A stretch of DNA of 64,000 nt from Hevea brasiliensis (taxonomy: Eukaryota > Streptophyta > Magnoliopsida > Malpighiales > Euphorbiaceae): positions 4,981,131-5,045,130 of the forward strand of contig NC_079510.1 of assembly GCF_030052815.1 (NCBI RefSeq). The letters run 5' to 3'. A program made the position numbers and the translations under genes. This document shows, one piece after another, positions 45,421 to 57,600 of this stretch. A model generated the notes under the pieces. It saw only the letters and a list, made by a program, of their open reading frames with translations, ran no database searches and was not told the origin of the DNA. Positions within the stretch are counted from its first letter, which is position 1; every line of letters begins with the position of its first letter.

Positions 45421-46709
45421 AGAAATAAAAAGAAAATGTGGTGAAAATGATAGATTATTCCCTCAAGCCTTTGGTTATATACAGCACATAAACTAAGAGT
45501 GGTATGTTACCCATTTACAGCACATAGGAAAAATTATAAGCATAAACATAGCACACATTCATGGGCCTAATTCACCCATTCACAGCTTAATAATGTAACA
45601 CCCCTATTTGCATAGCCTGATATATTTCACTATTCCAGTGACCGGTGTCGGTCCGGACAATTAAGAGGATTAGAACCACACTTAAGACAACTAGATAAGC
45701 CCTGAACACAAATAATTAGTAATTGTCAATTAGTTAAGTATAAATAAGAAAAACAGAACATAAGAAGTTAAACGAGCCGAGAGTCACAGCGATGGGTGAC
45801 CTTCTCGGGAAGGATTACGAAGTCGATTTAAACTCAAATTTCGAACCGTAAAATGTGACGCTGCGGTCCTTAGGACTATTGCGAACACAGTGGAAAAGAG
45901 AAAATCACGAAAAAGAATTGTTAAGCCAGTCAAATAATTAGGTCAGAGATCCAGAAGAAATATTGAATTATTTACAAACCGGGTTGAACCGGCGAGGGGT
46001 AATTTGGTCAATTGACCCCGAGAGCTGACTCCTGACCTCACTGTCAAATAAAATCGGAGAAAAGAAAATTTCAGAATCAGGAATTTGAAGAACTGTTTTC
46101 TCAAAATACAGACGGCACTTTGCCGAAATTTTAAAACTAGTAAAATTTTTGTCCCATTTTATTTTTTCGCAAATTTTATAGAAATTTCGGCAGAGTGCCG
46201 TCTGTATTTTGAGAAAACAGTTCTTCAAATTCCTGATTCTGAAATTTTCTTTTCTCCGATTTTATTTGACAGTTAAGTCAGGAGTCAGCTCTCAGGGTCA
46301 ATTGACCAAATTGCCCCTCGCCGGTTCGACCCGGTTTGCAAATAATTCAATATTTCTTCCGGATCCCTGACCTAATTATTTGAATGGCTTAACAATTCTT
46401 TTTCGTGATTTTCTCTTTTCCACTGTGTTCACAATAGTCCTAAGGACCGCGCTGTCACATTTTACGGTTCGAAATTTGAGTTTAAATCGACTTCGCAATC
46501 CTTCCCGAGAAGGTCAGCGAACAGAGGGGTAAGGTGTGACATGTTTTAGTGGTATCAGAGCTTATCTAGTTGTCTTAAGTGTGGTTCTAATCCTCTTAAT
46601 TGTCCGGACCGACACCGGTCACCGGAATAGTGAAATATACCAGGCTATGCAAATAGGGGTGTTACAAATAATGTTACTTATTCAATCATTCACAATGAGC
46701 ATTCTAACA
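45421..46709 (-). mobile_element. 3' LTR region of copia element 2 (split by the palindrome)
   Basis: On the minus strand a TGTTAGAATGC start at 46709 follows a PPT and RNase H end, so this is a 3' LTR. The outer boundary near 45421 is uncertain. The LTR is interrupted by the palindromic insertion at 45594-46666. Confidence 0.6.
45589..46671. mobile_element. 1,073-bp palindromic LTR-derived insertion with TSD
   Basis: The body is 45594-46666, flanked by perfect AATAA duplications (45589-45593, 46667-46671). It begins TGTAACACCCCTATTTGCAT and ends in the inverted form of the same sequence, so both ends are the U3 end of the gypsy LTR family at 48929-52359. The left arm runs to about 46131 and the right arm from about 46181, with a loop of about 50 bases. 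The arms are nearly identical except that the right arm replaces about 100 bases with an LTR right end (GGGGTAAGGTGTGACA, 46526-46541), eight bases, and a tRNA-iMet primer site TGGTATCAGAGC (46550-46561). This is the structure of an aberrant reverse-transcription product inserted by integrase. Confidence 0.9.
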
Positions 46710-46722
46710 CTCCCCCCTTAAA
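46710..46722 (-). other. polypurine tract of copia element 2
   Basis: The minus strand reads AATTTAAGGGGGGAG immediately before TGTTAGAATGC. Confidence 0.8.
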
Positions 46723-47962
46723 TTGGAGCATACATATTATATGCTCCTAGCTTATTACAAATGTAATCAATTCGAGCACCTTTAAGTAATCTAGTGAGAA
46801 TGTCTGCTAATTGGTTGTTTGAATTGATGAAACTAAAAGCAATATATCCTGACTCAATCTTTTACCTGATGAAATGACAAGCCACCTCTATGTGTTTTGT
46901 CCTTTCAAGAAAAACTGAATTAGAGGCTATATGTAATGCTGCTTGATTATCACAAATCAACTTCATATGTTTGGTATGCCCACATTTCAGTTCTTAAAGA
47001 AGTTGTTTCAACTAATAATTCTACTTCTGCACTTGACCTAGCGACTACATCTTACTTCCTACTTTTCCAAGTTATTAAATTTCCTCTGAACAAGAAAAAA
47101 TATGTTGAAGTAGACCGTTTGTCTAAAGGAGAACCAATCCAATTTGCATCCGAATATCTAATAACTTATGAGTGACCCTTGTCTTCATCTGGATTGTATA
47201 ACTTTGATTTCTAGAAAATATTTCAATTTACCCAAGTCTTTGATCTTAAAGTAACTGAAGAGCATAGTTATTAAAGGCTCAAGGCGCATTAAGGCGCCAA
47301 GGAATCATGGAGCCTAGGCACAAGGCACAAGGCTCAGGTGCGCGCCTGAGTGAGGTGAGGCGCAAAAGTAAAAAATTTAAAAAGTTCATAAAAATCAAAT
47401 AAATGTGATGCTTTTCTTTTTTTTTTTCCTTTGGCATATATCTTGAATTAGGTTTGCTGGTTTGAGTTTAAGTGGTTGTCCTTTTTGCTAATGAAAGTGC
47501 TCGCTAAAGATAGAAATAAAGAAAGCATGCCTTTCTAGAACCTTGTGCCTGGAACAAAGGCGCACACCTAGGCACATAAGGCGCTAGGGTTCGAGCCTGG
47601 TGAGCCTTGAGCCTGAGGCGCGCCTTTAATAACTATGCTGAAGAGGTGTTGTTTTAATTGAGTAATTCCATCATAATCACTACCATGATAACAATATCAT
47701 TGACTTAAACCACGAAATAGATGCTCTTACCATGATCAGTATGATGATAAAATACTAAATGATTAGCTCTACTTTGGGTCATCCCAAATTGTTGGACATA
47801 AGCACTGAAGTGTCCAAACCATGCCCTCGGGGACTTTTTCTTTTTTCCATGAGAGGATCAATGCAGTCTACATTTTAAGCTTGAGAAGTAAAATTGCTCC
47901 ATATAATCCTTTTCTACTAACTCCCCATTTAAAAAAGCATTTTTAATGTCAAGTTGATGTGG
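46723..47962 (-). pseudogene. copia element 2: RNase H and reverse transcriptase C-terminal part
   Basis: On the minus strand the RNase H end reads NNQLADILTRLLKGARIDYI and NKLGAYNMYAP. Upstream, an [13 protein letters not shown] region and the QSELIHLVFYHHTDHGKS-like part of RT can be followed through stops. The frame is interrupted by a 375-bp hAT MITE (47263-47637) and stops at the solo LTR at 47955. RT continues at 53172. Decay is much further advanced than in the copia element at 35994. Confidence 0.75.
47255..47645. mobile_element. 375-bp hAT MITE with 8-bp TSD
   Basis: The body is 47263-47637, between perfect CTGAAGAG duplications (47255-47262, 47638-47645). The ends are CATAGTTATTAAAGG and its exact inverse CCTTTAATAACTATG. 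The subterminal regions are full of GGCGC/GAGGC-type units on both sides and are much more GC-rich than the surroundings. Nothing is encoded. Confidence 0.95.
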
Positions 47963-50900
47963 CTCAACCACAAGTGCACGGGTCGTTCAAGTAGTATAGA
48001 AAAGTAATCGTTTCCTCGAAGAGTTGTGTTAATGATTGAATTTTTGATATAAAAATTGACTAATTCAAGCTAATTTTGAAACTCAGGTGATAGATTGATA
48101 TAAATTGAGGTGTGAAATCTATATATTCAAAATTAATAATCTAATTACCAATATGAAGATTCAACTAAATTTGCGGAAATTTAAAATGAGCTAATTGAAA
48201 TATGGCAAGAATTAAAATGATAAGCAATTAAACTCGATTAAAATTAACAATGGTAAAAGGGCGATTCTGGAGTTTGGGAATTCATATTCAAGCTATTTTG
48301 GGATTTTTAAATTGGTTATCCAATGTTATAGAAATTATGGGTTTTAAGGAGATTACTTCTTAAATCCTTTGAATACCCTTTCGAGTGAGACAAAGAGTGC
48401 CTTAATTAACTTAATCCTACTTTTGTGGAGTTAAAATTAATCAAGACCCATTAAATTCCTTAATTAATCTGTAAATCCTCTTAATCCTTAGTCTATTTCT
48501 AGATCTAAGTTAATCAAGTCCAATTTCTTGATTATCTATCACAGGGTTTTCTCCTTTCGGTGACCATGGATTAAGAACAATACTTAATGGGATCCTACAC
48601 TAAGCATGTCATTAAGCATACAAGAAAATGATAAAACCTCATAAAAATCACAGAATATGGATTATCCAATCAAAATCCACAAAATATCTCAAATATTACA
48701 TCCCAAATCCAGAACCTATGAAAAACTACTCACTATCCATAATAATTACAAGAAATTCTGAGTAAATATGGAAATAAATCTTGAAACTATGCTAAGAACT
48801 AAGAAACCCAATACAATAGAGGTAGAAAATAGAGAAGAAAAGAAGAAAAACTCCAAATCTGGTTCAGAAGAGAGAAGTGATGCCTCTGCTCTGTTTTTCT
48901 GACATTTTCCCTTGCTTTCTGCTCTTTCTGTAACACCCCTATTTGCATGGCCTGGTATATTTTACTGTTCCGGTGATCGGTGTCGGTCCGGATAATTAAG
49001 GAGATTAGAATCATGTCTAAGACAACTAGATAAGCCCTGAACACAAATAATTGGTAATTGTCAATTAGTTAAGTATAAATAAGAAAAACAGAACATAAGA
49101 AGTTAAATGAGCCGAGAGTCAAAGCGATGGGTGACCTTCTCGGGAAGGATTGCGAAGTCGATTTAAACTCAAATTTCGAACTGTAAAATGTGACGCTGCG
49201 GTCCTTAGGACTATCGCAAACACAGTGGAAAAGAGAAAATCACAAAAAAGAATTATTAAGTCAGTCAAATAATTAGGTCAGGGAGCCGGAAGAAATATTG
49301 AATTATTTGCAAACCGAGTTGAACCGGCGAGGGGCAATTTGGTCAATTGACCCCGAGAGCTGACTCTTGACCTAACTGTCAAATAAAATCAGAGAAAAGA
49401 AAATTTCGGAATCGGAAATTAAATTAAAGAACTAATAGAAAAATAAATAGAAAAATAAAAAGGAAAATGAAAAATGTGAAAAGAGATGACATAATGCATG
49501 ACATCATGCATGATGTCATAAATATTATAATTAAAAATTAAATTTATGGTAATTTGTGGTCTTCCTAAAGACATAAAAAAAAGAAAAGAAAAGAAAAAAA
49601 AAAGAAAACACTTATTTTCTTCAAGTAGCCGTCCACCTCTCCCTCTCATCTCCATGGTTGTCCTCCATTGAAGCTTGCATTCAAGCTTAAATTCCCTCAC
49701 TTAACCTTAATATTTTTCATAAACACCTCATCAAAGCTTGTTATCTCAACTTAAGAAGAAGATTGAAAGAGGAAAGAAAGGGCAAAAGATAGAGAATTGA
49801 AGGATTTGAAGTTCTAAGGAAGGTTAGTAAGCAAACTTGACACTTTTAGTTTGATTTTTACATTTTTAACTTATTGAACTTGGAAATAAACTTTAAATGA
49901 AAAGAAAATTTTTGTTGAGGGACCATATGTGAATTCGGCCAGCTAGATAGGGTGTTGGATTTGATAGTGTTTAGTTAAACTAAACATGAATTAGAGCTTA
50001 AATAATGTTGAATATGTGATTAGTGTAATGATTTGATTAGGAATTAATCAATGGCATGAACTAGGGTTTTGGCATCTAGGGTTTTGGAAGACAAAAATGT
50101 GAGAAATTGTTAAATGATGTGTTGGACTTGGTTTGAGGTGAGAAATGGTCATTTGTGACCAACTGAGGTATGTTGGAAGTGTTAGAATTAGGCTTGAATT
50201 CGGATTGGTTGTGGGCAGCCTGCAGGCAGCAGGACCAAGGTCCCTTTCAGGGACCAAAACTGAAAATTTACAAGTCCAATTGATGTAAGGCCAATTGTGA
50301 ATGAAAATAGACACAAAATGGAAAATTTTTCATTTAGGAATCATGCCCAAAAAGTGACCAAAACCTAGTGAACAAATTGACCAAATCTGGAATTGGCAAT
50401 CTGACCTGTACCAAAAATGGCCAAATGAACATTTGTTCATTTGGCCATAACTTGAGCTAGGCAGGTCCAAATGACCTGATTTTTGTGGCATTAGAAAGGT
50501 ATGACATAGTACTACAACTTTCATGAAGAACACTAATCCAAATTATGCCCTTAACCAAGTCATTTAGCCACCCAAAATTGGTGACCTAAAACTACCAGAA
50601 CCAGTTTGGTGCCCAAAAATCTGAGTTAAGTCCAATCCGGCAGCCATAATTCAAATGGCTATAACTTGAGCTACAAAACTCCAAATGGAGTGATTCAAAA
50701 AGGAGAATAAAGTTAAGACATTAAGGGACAATTTCTATGAAGAAAACTTAGCCCAATTCTAACAGCAAAATGACCAATGGAACAGTGAAACATAAGACAC
50801 TAAAACTGAAAATTTGCAATTTTGCCTAAAAGACCTAAGTTTTGAGAAAACAACCAAAACCAACAAAATTGGTGACCAAAATATGGTATGTGAGTATAGT

Positions 50901-53171
50901 TGGAGTTCCCATACCTTTTAAGTATAAGAAAGTCAATATTTTGACTTGAATAGTACCATAAATAGTAACCTCAACATGAAATTTGCAAGAATGTAAGTTT
51001 AAACATATTGGAATTGTTATGAAGTAAAGATACTGAGACACTATAAATTTTGTGTTTCAGCTGAAAAAGACTCGAAAAGTCTGAGAGACTGAGTTAAGGC
51101 CTAGAGGCCACTCACGTCAGGTTTGTGCACAATAAATCCTATTTCAACATTTTATCCTTGAAAAATTGATTTAGTATGCATTATGAGTTTAAGAACTTTT
51201 GTGTTGCCACTTTGTGATGAAATTGTAACTTTGGAAATTGATTTGATTTTTGTATGCAATATTTGAATAAAATGTTTGAAATGGATTTTTGATTCACACT
51301 TAGCATGACAGTGCCTTATTATTCCTCCTCCATTTATGGGGTTGAGATCGATTATTTTCCTCCCTCTCTGGTTTACCAGTTGTGGTTGTAGATCGGATGA
51401 GTACTCATTAGCTAGCTGGCCATCTCCCTCATTGATTCTATTAGTGGGGTTGTAGATTGCTTTGTCGTGGTGTACAACACGGCATTGATCGAAAATTTTG
51501 TGTCATGGCTTAAGTTGTGTATGAATTAGCAACACTGTGTTTATTAAATTATTTGACCAAAATTGTGCTATAATGAGTTTCGATAAATTGTGAAATGTGA
51601 TTATGAAATATTCAAATTGTGAATTTGTCAAGGAATGTTTTATGTATTGTATTTCAATTTTTATTGTGCACCACTGAGTATTTTTATACTCAGCGATAGC
51701 TTATTTTGCTGTTGCAGATAAGGGCAAGGAAAAAGCAGCAGAGTGAGCTGCTAGATTGGCAAGAACTTCTTTGATCACTTTTGTACGGGTATTTATTTAT
51801 ACCCTTGTAAATATTTGATGTAAATATTATAATGTTTTATGTATCAATGTAAAGTTGAGCAGTTGTACAGTAACTTATAATAATGGTATTTTAGATTTTC
51901 TTTTTGTAAATTAAGACTTGTATATGTAAATTAAATTTTAAATGCAATGTGAATGAAATGACGAAATATTTTGAGATGACAAACTTTGATTGAATTGTGG
52001 AATTGATTTGAGTTATGTTGAATTGAGATTATTTGGAGGTTGGGAATTGTGGAAAAATTTATTGGAAGTGTTTTTCTCAGGTATTTGAAGAACTGTTTTC
52101 TCAAAATACAAACGGCACTCTGCCGAAATTTTTTTAAAATTTGTGGAAAAATAAAATAGGACAAAAATTTTAATTAGTTTTGAAACTTCGAATCAATGAT
52201 TTTAATTTCTTCCAAAATGCTTACCACTTCCAAAATGTAAGAAAATTGTTTTAAAATCCCTTGTAGGATACTTAATGAGTTATCGGTAGGTGGAGTTCGG
52301 TAGTTCATTAGGTATTTTATGGGATCATGTCATGCCTTACAAAGGGGTAAGGTGTGACACTTTCTTTTTTCCTTTCTGCTCCTTCCAAAATGAGATAAGG
52401 ACACTATTTATATTCTTCTAACAAGTAGCCCTAAAATGGTGTGTTTGAGGTGAGGTTCACGTGAGAGAATCTTTCTGCCAGCTCATTATGAAGAGTTGCA
52501 TAAGTTATGCAAGCTTCTTATGCAGGTTCCATGCAAAATTGGTGGTTCTAGGTGCTTTCCGTGATGTTGCATAAGCTATCCAGGTTGGTTGTGCAAGTTT
52601 TTCAAGCTTTTGAGTCCTTTATGAAACTGCATAAATGGACTGCATAAGTTATGCAGCTGGTTATGCAAGTTTTGGCAGGTTTGGTACTCTTTTTGTGATG
52701 TTGCATAGGTAAGGAGTGAATCTGCATAAGTCATGCATTAAAGTTTCGGCCAAAGTAATTGTCTTCTCCGTGAAGTTGCATAAGCAGGGCATGAACCTGC
52801 ATAAGTCATGCAGGTAAGTCATGCAGATTTTGGCAGGTTTAAGAATTTGCTTCTTTTCCCTATGTAGAACTGCACAACTTGTGCTGCAGGTTATGCACAT
52901 TTTGGCCATTTTACATTCTTCAACTTTCAAGCTTTGTTTTTGACATATTTGGCTATAGGAATCACTCCTCATTGGCATAATTTCTTTTTAGTTCCTCAAA
53001 AACACCATTTTACCTACAAAACAAAGCAAAAATTATAATTTAACCCAAAAATTGATAATTATGAAAAACTATCTAAATAACTAATAAAATTAGCTAAAAG
53101 TGACTAACAAATAAATCAAATGGCTATGAAATTAAACCTAAATGACTATGCAAAATGCATATATCACAAGT
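47950..53171 (-). mobile_element. solo LTR, Athila/Tat-like, containing another solo LTR
   Basis: Perfect CAAGT duplications (47950-47954, 53167-53171) flank 47955-53166. On the minus strand it starts TGATATATGCATTTTGCATA and ends ACCCGTGCACTTGTGGTTGA then GCCACATCA, the style of Athila/Tat LTRs such as 60082-61551 (TGATAAGTGCATAA..CCATCA). Minus the nested insertion it is about 1.78 kb. GCATAAGTTATGCAG-type repeats fill its 5' third (52490-52900). No internal region remains. It sits in the RT of copia element 2. Confidence 0.88.
48924..52364 (+). mobile_element. 3.4-kb solo LTR, gypsy (TGTAACACCC family), with TSD
   Basis: The body is 48929-52359, between perfect CTTTC duplications (48924-48928, 52360-52364). 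It starts TGTAACACCCCTATTTGCAT and ends GGGGTAAGGTGTGACA. The long size and ends fit Tekay-like chromovirus LTRs. It contains roughly 200-bp diverged internal repeats, each with a motif like ATAACTTGAGCTA and one like CAACTTTCATGAAGAA. The same family supplied 1-640 and the palindrome. Open stretches inside do not match any protein. Confidence 0.93.
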
Positions 53172-53451
53172 TCATGAAATGGCCAATGATGAATAGTAGC
53201 CACTGAGATAAGTAGATTACAAAAGGCAATATTGGCCACTGGAGAAAAAGTATTACTATAATCTTGCTAAGAAGTTTGAGTGTACCCTTTAGTAACAAGT
53301 TAAGCCTTCAGGTGATCAAATTTTCCATTAGGATAGACCTTATTTGTATAAATCCAATAACAACCAATAGTAGACTTTCTATGAGGCAAGGGAATTAAAT
53401 CTTAAATACTATTAAAATGAAGAGTAGTAATTTCCTCAATCATTGCCTTGT

Positions 53452-53978
53452 GCCACCTAGGGGGTTAATTGCACCAATTGTCCTTGAACTTAGGAGCCTT
53501 TTCATTTTCGTCCCTGAACTTCAATTTCTTAAAATAAAATCACTCAACTTAAGTTTTATTTCAAAAAAAGTCACTTTCACCTGTAATAACAGGTTTTCCA
53601 CTCAACATTGAAACTTTCCCTTTAAAGTCTTTCCCCACTTTGTAATCAACGATGAAATGGGATTTTGTGGTGGCATGGATTTCTTCTCTGCTCCTCTTGG
53701 GGAAGTTGTGCCTGATCCGCAAATTAAGCTAGAGCCTACTGTGGAGGATGATTATCGCGATGAGGAGATTGCTTCTTTTCAGAGATAGACAAAATAGTAA
53801 TTTTATTTTTTTGAACTGGTAAACCTACTATTGCAGGTAAGAGATAGCAAGTAAGAGTGACTTTTCTTGAAATGAAACTTAAGTTGAGTGATTTTATTTT
53901 AAGAAATTGAAGTTTAGGGACAAAAATGAAAAGGCCCCTAAGTTCAAGGACGATTGGTGCAATTAACCAGCCACCTAG
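53452..53978. mobile_element. 509-bp Mutator-type element with foreign cargo
   Basis: The body is 53461-53969, between perfect 9-bp duplications GCCACCTAG (53452-53460, 53970-53978). Inverted ends of about 130 bp start GGGGTTAATTGCACCAAT and TGGTTAATTGCACCAAT. The copia sequence on both sides joins correctly when one TSD and the insert are removed. The middle, 53630-53800, differs in composition and carries an open frame (see next entry). Confidence 0.93.
53657..53788 (+). pseudogene. 43-codon frame carried by the Mutator-type element
   Basis: ATG 53657 to TAG 53786-53788. The product is acidic and includes FFSAPLGEVVPDPQIKLEPT and EDDYRDEEIASFQR. The codon use and low AT content are unlike the surrounding AT-rich transposon DNA, so it looks like an exon piece of a host gene picked up by the element (Pack-MULE style). 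I do not recognise the donor gene. Whether it is expressed is unknown. Confidence 0.45.
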
Positions 53979-54684
53979 GATGGGATAACACTTACTTAAC
54001 AGTTTTTGGAACTTGGATAGAGAAAATTTGGAACAAAAGCATAATAAGGTGAAGATAGACGGTGATAACTAAAGACATTGTAAATGGTATAAGGATTATA
54101 AAAAGTACGAGTACCTTTATGAAGAGCAATGAGGAGAGTAGTTACTTTTGCTAGAGGCATGACCAGTGTAAGTGATGATGTTGATATGAGAGATAAGTCA
54201 CTTAAAGCATTCTGTGGACTTGTATCATCAAGAAAAACATCATTTGTGCTAGTCTAAGGATTTGGATGAGGTAGTTGTAAATAACCTGAAGAGGAGGTGG
54301 GATAGCATTTGGAGTAGGAATAAGAGGAACTAGAAGAGCTTGAGATGAAATTTTAGTTTACTGCTTAGGTGAGAAGTTCAGAGATGTTTTGAGAAGGTTA
54401 CATATACTGATATGAAATGTTTGTTTGTGGCTAGCTCATAAAATTTGTAACCTTTCTAAAGGTGAGAATATCCTAGAAAAATACATTTAACAGGTTTTGG
54501 TTGAAATTTGTCTTTTCAGGAGTAAGATTATGAACAAGAGTGTGCAACCAAACACACAAGGAGAATGATAATATGGATTTCAATGTGGAAAGAAACGAGA
54601 ATGGCTACTCTAATTCCATAAAATAGAAGAAGACATATGATTAATTAATAGGCAGTAAGAACATCCCCCCAAAAAATGAAGTGG

Positions 54685-57600
54685 AACATTGTAACGCCCT
54701 CACTTTAGCCTGACCATACGTTCTATTGTTTCGGTGACCAAGGTCTGTCCGGACAGCTAGAATATTTGAAATTGTAATTAGACTAGAGTGAGGAGTAATA
54801 AATAATTCAAAGAAGTGTAAGAAAAATTAAAGAAAAATTTTAGAAATAAAATACAACAAAGTTAAATGAGCCGGTGCCCTAGCGATGGGTGACCAAACGA
54901 GAAGTTGCTTTCTTCACAGCTAGTAGCCCTAAACCCGAGGGAAATTTCGTGAAATAATTTCTGAGACGTCAGAGAAGAGTTACGGCGCACTAGGTAGCAT
55001 TAGAATGTCAAGAAAAGGTTAGGAGAATTTTTAAGATCGGTACAGACAGTTTTAGCTCCTTAAGCTAAACGGAGGGCATTTTGGTCATTTCAACTGCAGA
55101 GATGATTTTTGACCGACTTGTCCAATTAAGTGAGTGAAGATTTTGTTCAAAAATATGAACAAATATTTATGAAAAATTAATTAAAAATGAGTGAAGAAAA
55201 GAAGATTAAAAATGGGAAAATGAAGTGAAAATTTGATTTATGACATCACCCATATGATGTCATAATTATGAAATTAAATTTTCCCACCAATTAGATTTCA
55301 ACAACACTTTAAGAAGACTTAATAAGAGACAAGAATTAAAAGAAAAAAAATAGTATTCTTCTTCAGCCAAAGTGGCCGGCCAACATAGGAAGAGAGAGAG
55401 AGAAGAGAGAAAACTCCATTGATGCTTGTTTACAAGCTTGAGTTCACCCACCAAATCACCTCAAAACCCTAGATTGTCTTCACTAAAATTTATCCTCACA
55501 CCTAGAGCAAGACTTGGATAGCAAAAAAAAAAAAAAAAGAGAAAAAGTAGAGTTTTCAAGCCTTGGGAATTGGCTAATTCAAGGTTAGTGCCATTTTATC
55601 TATCAATCTTTGAGTTTACCTTTTGTAGATTAGGAATTGACCTTGAATTTGGATTGAATGAAACAAATTTTGCATTTTTGAAATCCTTCAATTTTTGGCA
55701 GCCTTAAGGTACCATAGGGTTTCAATGATTCAAGTGAATTATAGTTGTGAATTGATGTAATTGAACATGAATTTGATGATTAGAACATTTGATTGCATGT
55801 TGTTTGAGTAAATTGGAATTTTGGAGTTAGGGTTTGGAATAAAATTAGGATTTTGCTCATGTGTTGGTGAATGGAAGTCCTAGTGGTCAATTAGTGACCA
55901 TTTGGCTATGTTTGATGAGAAATCGAAGTGAATTGTGGCTTTGGATTTGAGGTTGGGTATGCTGCCTCATAGGACCTACAGGGCTGGATGTGAGTCTAGC
56001 AGGTTTGGGTAGCTATAACTGGAGTTGTGTAGGTTTAATTGGTGTAAGGCCAATTGGATATGAAACTAGACACATAATGCCACAACTTTGATGAAGAAAC
56101 CTTGCCCAGAAAACAAACTTTGAATACTCTAAAAATTGACCAAATTTGGGTAACCAACCTGCTGGTTCGGGCAATTGACCAAATGAACAGTGTTTGTTCA
56201 AATGGTTATAACTCAGTGTAGAAAAGTCCAATTGACCTAAATTTTATATCAATGGAAAGCTTAGATAATTTAGGACAACTTTCATGAAGAATACAACTTC
56301 AAATTCTGACCAGAACTTAATGAAATTGCCTACCAAAATTAGGACACCAAAACTGCCAGAATGGGATTCTGCCCAGAAATTCTGGGTAGATACCAATCCG
56401 GCTAGCCTTGCTAAAATTAGCATAACTTGAGCTAGAAAACTCCAAATGGAGTGATTCAAAAAGGAAATTAAAGAAGACACAATAAGAAACAACTTTGATA
56501 AAGAGAATTTTGCCAAATTTTTACTGTAGCAATGACCAATGGAAAAGTAAACTTAAGGTATGAAATCTAAAAATTTTAAATAACATACAATAAGCTTTGA
56601 AATGGTATTGGCAACAAATGCCAACAATTTTAGAATGCAAATTGTGACATGTTGGTGCTAATAGAACTAACCTATCTATTGTGTATGAAAAGTCAACATT
56701 TTGGGTTGACCAGTGAAATGAATAAGAACCAATGAAAATTAAATACAAAGAATTAAACATTAAATCTTGTAAAATGCCCTAGTATTGCCTAGTATGACTA
56801 GTTTGGATAGGTTGGCATGCCAATAGGGTTCTGATAGCAGTACTGCATATGGCTTCATGCCATTCTATGGTTTATGGCCTATTATGCCATTCTGTGATAT
56901 GATAGCCTATGGCTATACTGATTATGTTATTATACTCAGCTTTATGTCTGATTGCTTATATGGCTTATTAGCCATTCTGTTTGCACACCAGGAGACACTT
57001 TGTGACCGATGGTGTGACAGCCCGAGGTGCTTGGTACTCAGTGCTAGTTTACCCATTTATCCAGTCCAGTCAACTAGTATAGGTTACTTGGGCAACCAAA
57101 ATAAATCTCAATAAATATTTAATCAAATAATTAATATAAAAAGTACTGAATTAATAATACTACAAATAATTACCAAAACTTGTTTGTACGAAAAATTAGC
57201 ATACACTCTGCATGTTTATTTCATTTTAGTTATTTTTATTTTATTATTGGCACCACTAAGCAATATTGCTTAGCGCGTTGCTTTTGCCACGCGTAGGTAC
57301 TGGAGATACGGAGCACGAGCCCAGTAGACCGTAGACTGGGAATCAGACTTGGATCTGCATTTTGCATTTTGTGGTACCTCGACCAACAGTGCATTTGGTA
57401 GGATTGCTAGGCTTCATTTTGTATTAGATCTACATTTTGTCATGTAAATGATAAACTTTTGTAATTATTGTACATATTATGAGTTAATGAATTTGAACAT
57501 TTCTTTGTAAATATGAGTATGTAATTATTCATGCATGGAATGAAATTGAAAATTTGAGTTTGAAATGTTGAGAAGTGTTGAGATTTGATGAATTGTGATG

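Larger units (their letters stand above)
53172..54689 (-). pseudogene. copia element 2: RT N-terminal part, linker and integrase C-terminal part
   Basis: Right after the CAAGT duplication the sequence resumes the RT frame left at 47950, and can be aligned segment by segment with 37400-38500 of the other copia element (linker ending ..CTTTATGAAGAGCAATGAG versus ..CTTTACGAAGAGCAATGGG). Stops are frequent. It is interrupted by a Mutator MITE (53461-53969) and ends at the solo LTR at 54690. Confidence 0.7.

Noticed and set aside
47263..47637. CpG-rich promoter or structured RNA gene
   Set aside because: GGCGC arrays lie within exact TIRs and an 8-bp TSD, so it is a hAT MITE.
52490..52900. CRISPR-like array from recurring GCATAAG..ATGCAG units
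   Set aside because: Units vary in length and sequence and lie inside an Athila-like LTR of a plant genome.
56857..57114. 85-codon plus-strand frame
   Set aside because: Lies wholly inside the 54690-57913 solo LTR and resembles no protein.
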